Positions 6,160 to 7,238 of a stretch of DNA of 7,238 bases are shown in pieces. Origin of the DNA: Clostridium sp. UBA6758 (lineage in GTDB: Bacteria > Bacillota > Clostridia > Clostridiales > Clostridiaceae); contig DKGY01000027.1 in NCBI GenBank assembly GCA_002453475.1, positions 1-7,238 on the forward strand, given 5' to 3'. The position numbers were made by a program, and so were the translations under genes. Position 1 is the first letter of the stretch, and every line of letters begins with the position of its first letter. Under the pieces are notes generated by a model. The model did not search any database and was not told the DNA's origin. It worked only from the letters and a program-made list of their open reading frames with translations.

Positions 6160-6475
6160 ATGAATAAACAAGTTGTAGGCTTAATGGCTCTAGGACAGCA
6201 TTTAAATAAATGGTAGTTAATGAAAAAGGTATAAATCAATAAATCGTATATCTAGTGATAGCAAAGGTAGTTATTATGAAGAATATACAGTGGAAGATTC
6301 AGTTAATTTAATGCTTGGAGATTTTATAATTGGTACAGGCGTTGGAGTAATTACAAAGAATTTTATGTGAGGACCTTCAGGTTCTTTTATAGGTATGGGA
6401 ATAGGATGTATATTAGAAGTTATTAGAAGTAACAAAATAAATAAGATAAAAGTAGTAGCTATAATTATTATATAA
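6160..6475 (+). pseudogene. Decayed small gene with a glycine-rich membrane-type segment
   Basis: Pieces in different frames join into one plausible protein. From the ATG at 6160 the text is MNKQVVGLMALGQHLNKW to TAG 6214; frame 0 gives VVNEKGINQ to TAA 6240; frame 2 from 6248 gives ISSDSKGSYYEEYTVED, then SVNLMLGDFIIGTGVGVITK, a TGA at 6368, GPSGSFIGMGIGCILEV and a tail to TAA 6473. The G-x-G-rich hydrophobic stretch is typical of small membrane or glycine-zipper proteins. Two frameshifts and one stop make it inactive. The hydrophobic minus-strand frame opposite it is a shadow of this coding sequence. The family is not identified. Confidence 0.45.
6412..6431 (+). repeat. Tandem 10-bp duplication inside the decayed gene
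   Basis: ATTAGAAGTT (6412-6421) is followed at once by ATTAGAAGTA (6422-6431), nine of ten bases identical. A 10-bp duplication shifts the frame. With one copy removed, the frame would read ILEVTK and stop, instead of running on into an Ile/Lys-rich tail. This looks like replication slippage in a dead gene. Confidence 0.6.
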
Positions 6476-6506
6476 ATAAAAAAAACCTCACTTAAAAATA
6501 ATACGG

Positions 6507-6532
6507 TGAACCGCACCATATATAACGGGGAC
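6507..6532. repeat. Possible terminal inverted repeat of an IS3-family element (solo end)
   Basis: The segment starts TGAACCGCACC and ends AACGGGGAC. From memory this resembles the TGAACTGCACCCC...GGAC type of end seen in some IS3-family elements of Firmicutes. No transposase frame and no matching second end are visible in the window, so at most it is a fragment. It is also locally more GC-rich than its surroundings and contains the near-palindrome CGGTGAACCG. Confidence 0.2.
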
Positions 6533-6666
6533 TTTTTCTTAAACAATATATATGACTGACTTTGACTGTAATATTAATGTTCTTATTCATGCTAAATTCT
6601 AACAAATTATATTTTTGTTGTTGTATTTATAATCCATATATGGTATATTTAGAATGATAATTTTGG

Positions 6667-6836
6667 AAAGGAGTGGTTGTGTATGACTAAGAAGAATAAT
6701 AGATTTTTATTAAATTATATATGCAGCTATTCCAGATGAAATTATTAAATGTAATCTTGTTTCATAAAGATATTATAAATGTTGAAGTTATGAATCATAT
6801 TATGAATATGAATTTATTAACCTTGGAGTAGTTTAA
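6667..6836 (+). pseudogene. Decayed small gene behind a strong ribosome binding site
   Basis: AAAGGAG at 6667-6673 sits nine bases before an ATG at 6683. The frame begins MTKKNNRFLLNYICSYSR and stops at a TGA. A one-base shift near 6720 continues as AAIPDEIIKCNLVS, TAA 6765, RYYKC, TGA 6783, SYESYYEYEFINLGVV and TAA 6834. The initiation site is excellent but the body has a frameshift and two stops. An alternative frame from the ATG at 6720 gives about 37 codons without stop to about 6832, but its composition is less protein-like. The family is not recognised. Restored length would be about 50 residues. Confidence 0.4.
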
Positions 6837-6844
6837 TTTAACTG

Positions 6845-6868
6845 TTTCAGGGTATTTTTATACCCAAA
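6845..6868 (+). terminator. Hairpin after the decayed gene, possible weak terminator
   Basis: GGGTAT-TTTT-ATACCC (6850-6865) is a perfect 6-bp stem, extended by TTT/AAA across a CA bulge. It follows the stop at 6834-6836 by about ten bases, where a terminator would be expected. The sequence after it is not a proper U-tract, so termination would be weak. It also lies in the upstream region of the next gene. Confidence 0.35.
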
Positions 6869-6925
6869 TTTGGCTTAGCTTCATATAGAAATGGAAAATT
6901 ATAAATTATAAAGAGGTGTAAGAAA

Positions 6926-7238
6926 ATGATATTTGAAAAGTTAAATGAAAAGTATTTAGAAGATGCAGTTAAGCTTGCGCAAGCACAATATAATATGGAG
7001 CAGAAACATATAGAAGCCTTAAATGATAAAGACTATAAAGAGGTTCTTATTGATTTATTGAGTGATATTTTTAAGAATAATCATGGACTGGTAGCTGTTG
7101 AAAGAGGAAAAGTATTAGGGTATTTAAGTTTTTGGAAAAGTGTAAATGGTCATTTTGGCAATGTTAAAGGTTCATTTTCTCCATTATTTGCAAATGCTTA
7201 TGGCGGAGAAAATAGGGATAAAATAGCATCACTTCTTT
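6926..7238 (+). CDS. GNAT-family N-acetyltransferase, N-terminal part (cut by window end)
   Basis: An open frame of 104 codons from ATG 6926 running off the window. AGAGGTG at 6912-6918 is seven bases upstream, a good initiation site. The visible protein begins MIFEKLNEKYLEDAVKLAQA, the usual GNAT opening of a strand and an acidic helix. Residues 54-70 (GLVAVERGKVLGYLSFW) are the strand-turn-strand found in GNAT proteins before the acetyl-CoA loop. The segment GSFSPLFANAYGGENRDK (82-99) is typical of a longer clostridial GNAT subgroup rather than short acetyltransferases. The R/QxxGxG/A loop would lie beyond the window, so catalytic competence cannot be judged. It is unrelated in sequence to the two-domain GNAT at 2240-3181. 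The substrate is unknown. Confidence 0.8.
   Translation, partial: MIFEKLNEKYLEDAVKLAQAQYNMEQKHIEALNDKDYKEVLIDLLSDIFKNNHGLVAVERGKVLGYLSFWKSVNGHFGNVKGSFSPLFANAYGGENRDKIASLL

Noticed and set aside
6274..6546. Minus-strand 90-codon hydrophobic frame resembling a small membrane protein
   Set aside because: It starts with TTG, has no ribosome binding site, and lies antisense to a plus-strand decayed coding frame whose Gly/Ile codons explain its hydrophobic Pro/Ile composition.
6553..6568. Repeated TGACTG units suggesting a repeat array
   Set aside because: Only two short copies, no regular spacing, and no CRISPR-like structure.
6634..6643. Palindrome CCATATATGG before the decayed gene at 6683
   Set aside because: Short AT-rich palindrome; no clear promoter elements around it to give it a role.

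Overview
The window is very AT-rich. It has strong purine-rich Shine-Dalgarno sites (AGGAGG, AAGGAG, AAGGGG), AT-rich codon use and typical Firmicutes gene families (an OmpR/ArlR-type response regulator, a small sigma factor paired with a membrane DUF4179-type partner, several GNAT acetyltransferases). This suggests a low-GC Firmicute, most likely Clostridium or a close relative. That placement is inference from composition and family types; no marker gene is present.

Layout. Positions 1-69 hold the last 22 codons of an unidentified plus-strand gene, whose stop overlaps the start of a response regulator (69-749). The regulator overlaps its cognate sensor kinase (742-1998), so the three look like one operon. 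Positions 1999-2239 hold no intact gene, only two short broken reading frames, one behind a perfect AGGAGG site. A minus-strand protein with two GNAT-like halves follows (2240-3181). Its probable promoter has a 12-bp palindrome in the -35/-10 spacer, and a minus-oriented terminator lies further upstream.

Positions 3437-4075 are a plus-strand stretch of gene decay: a broken gene whose last 106 codons are still open (3599-3919), then a short frame with four premature stops (3929-4075). A strong minus-strand terminator (4080-4126) closes the next operon. That operon is a small sigma-70 family factor (5240-5797) translationally coupled by a TAATG overlap to a single-pass membrane protein of the DUF4179 / anti-sigma type (4164-5240). 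Two inverted repeats lie just upstream of the sigma gene.

The last part (5804-6925) has no intact gene. It holds at least two decayed small plus-strand genes (6160-6475 and 6683-6836), a 10-bp tandem duplication and a possible insertion-sequence end. The window closes inside a second GNAT-type acetyltransferase gene (from 6926, cut at 7238).

How the genes fit together. There are two complete signal-transduction units: a two-component phosphorelay with a small extracytoplasmic sensor, and a sigma / membrane regulator pair reading the cell-surface state. Two acetyltransferases are separate accessory genes. The tracts between them are a graveyard of small genes. Most of their premature stops could be single C-to-T or G-to-A changes, which fits mutational decay in an AT-biased genome. 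I found no CRISPR array, tRNA, rRNA, intact transposase or clearly new defence or biosynthetic system. The most interesting loci are the sigma/DUF4179 operon with its upstream dyads and the decayed small genes with well-preserved ribosome binding sites.
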